This document shows, one piece after another, positions 62,601 through 64,000 of a stretch of DNA of 64,000 nt (positions within the stretch are counted from its first letter, which is position 1; every line of letters begins with the position of its first letter). Under the pieces are notes generated by a model. The model had not been told where the DNA came from. It ran no database searches and saw only the letters and a program-made list of their open reading frames with translations. The DNA is taken from NCBI GenBank assembly GCA_013339895.1, contig JABACO010000008.1, positions 4,396,372 through 4,460,371 on the forward strand. Reading direction: 5' to 3'. Source of the DNA: Ephydatia muelleri (taxonomy: Eukaryota; Porifera; Demospongiae; Spongillida; Spongillidae). Position numbers and translations under genes: made by a program.

Positions 62601-63935
62601 GATCATTTAATAATTTCTATATTTGATTAAATATTATTGTGTAAAGCTTGTAATGGCTTCTGATCAAAATAGTATCAATGTTTTGACACTAAGCACATAG
62701 CAAGGTGTACAGATGAATATCCCTTGTCAGCTACAACCATTGCCCAGTGTTATCTGAAGGGTACCCTTGTCAGTACTGATATGGTAGCATGTATGTTTAG
62801 CTTCTGATAAAACAAATGAGAGGAAAATTGAATACATGTACACTGTATTCAAACCCATTTTGCAGGTTAATATTTTTTTAGAAGCCTTCGTTCATATCAT
62901 TTCATTTGATCAGCCTGCCACCATAGCTACCTTACAATATATACCCCCTAGCCCTCTTCACTTACCAAATACATTCCTTTGCATTCCACTGGAAATAGTC
63001 ACTTTGGACGTACGTCTGATATACAAAAGGAGCAGTATCACAACCACGGTGATAACAATTGCAAGTACAATGATGGTAATGACCACACTGGAGGCAATGG
63101 CTGCTGTATTTGTAGATGCTTAAGGGAACAAAATAGCAATTAATATTCTTGCATTTAAAGTAGAACTGAAAGATACTTAGCTAGTGTCTTACATTACATC
63201 ATACAGTATTATCAAAGAAAGTGCAAAAGCTCATGTACATGTACAGAAAACCACTTTAAATCCTCATCTACAGTGTACCGTATCGACGAGAATTGTATAA
63301 CAAGTAGTTCTGTGCAGTGCCAAAGGATTACGATTGAACAAAGGAGAGCACAGAACAAGATAATACAACAATAACCAATGTTATCATCTCCAGTGGTCAA
63401 TGTGCAGAAAATTTTTGTGGCACAACCAAATTCTGCATCAACTGCATTCACGTAAACTATTGTATTATTGAATTAGATTTGTATATTTTGTTTCCATGTT
63501 CATGTTGTAGGAATACATGTAGAATAAATTCATAAACAGACATATACAATCTTAACTTCTCAGTCTAAATTTATGCGTGCTTATCTCAGGTTGAAATCAC
63601 TACCCCATTGATCAATGCTTTTGCAGGAACACATGTACATTTCAATTCAGTATGCTGAAATGTAATGCAAAAGTCATCTTCACAGATGCAAACATGTACA
63701 CGTACAGATGAGTTTATCATCTCCTACACCTTCTTTGTATACTGTAAGTGTGAAAGTTTACTGCCTAAACCACTGCGTGTAGCACCCATACCTTCAGATT
63801 TGACAGTTGTAGAGACTGTAATAGCAGTGGTTGTTAGTACTGTAGTAGCACTGGTTGTCACAGCAATAGGAGCTACTGTAGTAAAAGTGGTTGTCACAGC
63901 AACAGGGGGTACTGTAGTAGCAGTGGTTGTCACAG
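59651..63935 (-). CDS. Receptor tyrosine kinase, copy 2 (N-terminus outside window)
   Basis: Minus-strand exons: about 63935-63792 (Thr-rich stalk of 12-aa repeats), 63118-62966 (transmembrane helix about [16 protein letters not shown] then an RR stop-transfer), about 62520-62426 (juxtamembrane 1), 62355-62290 (juxtamembrane 2, YEVPY), 62133-62006 (juxtamembrane 3; [11 protein letters not shown], then IPRHEIE), 60957-60738 ([12 protein letters not shown]), 60669-60602, 60538-60385 (HRDLAARN), 60325-60119 (DFG, YY, KWTAPEA), 60045-59960, 59834-59651 ([10 protein letters not shown] to stop). Phases agree through the chain, and juxtamembrane tyrosines look like SH2-docking sites. The intron after 59960 uses a GC donor. 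Juxtamembrane exon 1 has an in-frame TAG where copy 1 has TAT. Either this copy is broken, the base is an error, or that exon is skipped. The extracellular part lies beyond 64000. Confidence 0.85.
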
Positions 63936-63945
63936 CAACAGGGGG
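63815..63945 (-). repeat. 36-bp coding repeat in the kinase stalk
   Basis: Units encode a 12-residue [12 protein letters not shown]-type repeat. Copy 2 has about two more units than copy 1 (near 50000-50045). Likely an O-glycosylated spacer. Confidence 0.7.
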
Positions 63946-64000
63946 TAGCAGTGGAAATCAATGTGTGATAGAGTTAACGCTGACATTGTCCAAAAGTGTA

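Larger units (their letters stand above)
57800..64000. repeat. Segmental duplication, copy 2
   Basis: Same-orientation partner of 43490-50100, truncated by the window edge. Start-to-start spacing is about 14.3 kb. Exon orientation is uniform in this copy. Confidence 0.85.

Overview
This window is nuclear DNA from an animal, most likely a sponge (demosponge). It is intron-rich: GT-AG introns, exons of about 50-400 bp, and introns packed with microsatellites, minisatellites and transposon remains. The gene content is metazoan: an M13 neprilysin/endothelin-converting-enzyme-like peptidase, a CLC-6 chloride/proton antiporter, receptor tyrosine kinases and ankyrin-repeat exons. The sponge call is an inference from the kinase architecture and compact genes. 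No species-specific marker was seen. All gene models were read by eye from splice sites, reading phase and family motifs. No operon, CRISPR array or convincing tRNA/rRNA gene was seen.

Layout. (1) 1-7.1 kb: minus-strand ankyrin-repeat exons, two of them in a roughly 1-kb tandem duplication, interrupted by retrotransposon remnants at 2.6-6.0 kb. (2) 7.5-10.3 kb: a 21-bp minisatellite and gene-poor DNA. (3) 10.36-21.63 kb: a complete 19-exon M13 metallopeptidase gene (+), about 745 aa. One intron holds a truncated Ty3/gypsy-type LTR element. A one-base deletion sits in the exon with the second zinc-binding motif. (4) 22.24-41.50 kb: a 22-exon CLCN6-type gene (+), about 857 aa. Its introns contain at least four terminal-inverted-repeat elements. 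The most striking is a 5.16-kb element (28,714-33,873) carrying a decayed CACTA/tnp2-like transposase, a divergent multi-exon gene with a BEN-like C-terminus, and an array of about ten 150-bp repeats. (5) 43.5-52 kb and 57.8-64 kb: two tandem, same-orientation copies of a receptor tyrosine kinase gene (-). Between them lie low-complexity tracts and an unrecognised hydrophilic minus-strand coding region (53-55.2 kb).

The most unusual signal is in the two kinase copies. Relative to copy 2, copy 1 carries three small inverted segments. Two have breakpoints inside coding exons (transmembrane and juxtamembrane), so exon halves lie on opposite strands. The third is bracketed by perfect 29-bp inverted repeats. 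Copy 2 has an in-frame stop in a juxtamembrane exon. Single-base lesions also occur in the peptidase, CLCN6 and BEN-like genes, so indel errors in the assembly must be excluded before any gene is called a pseudogene.
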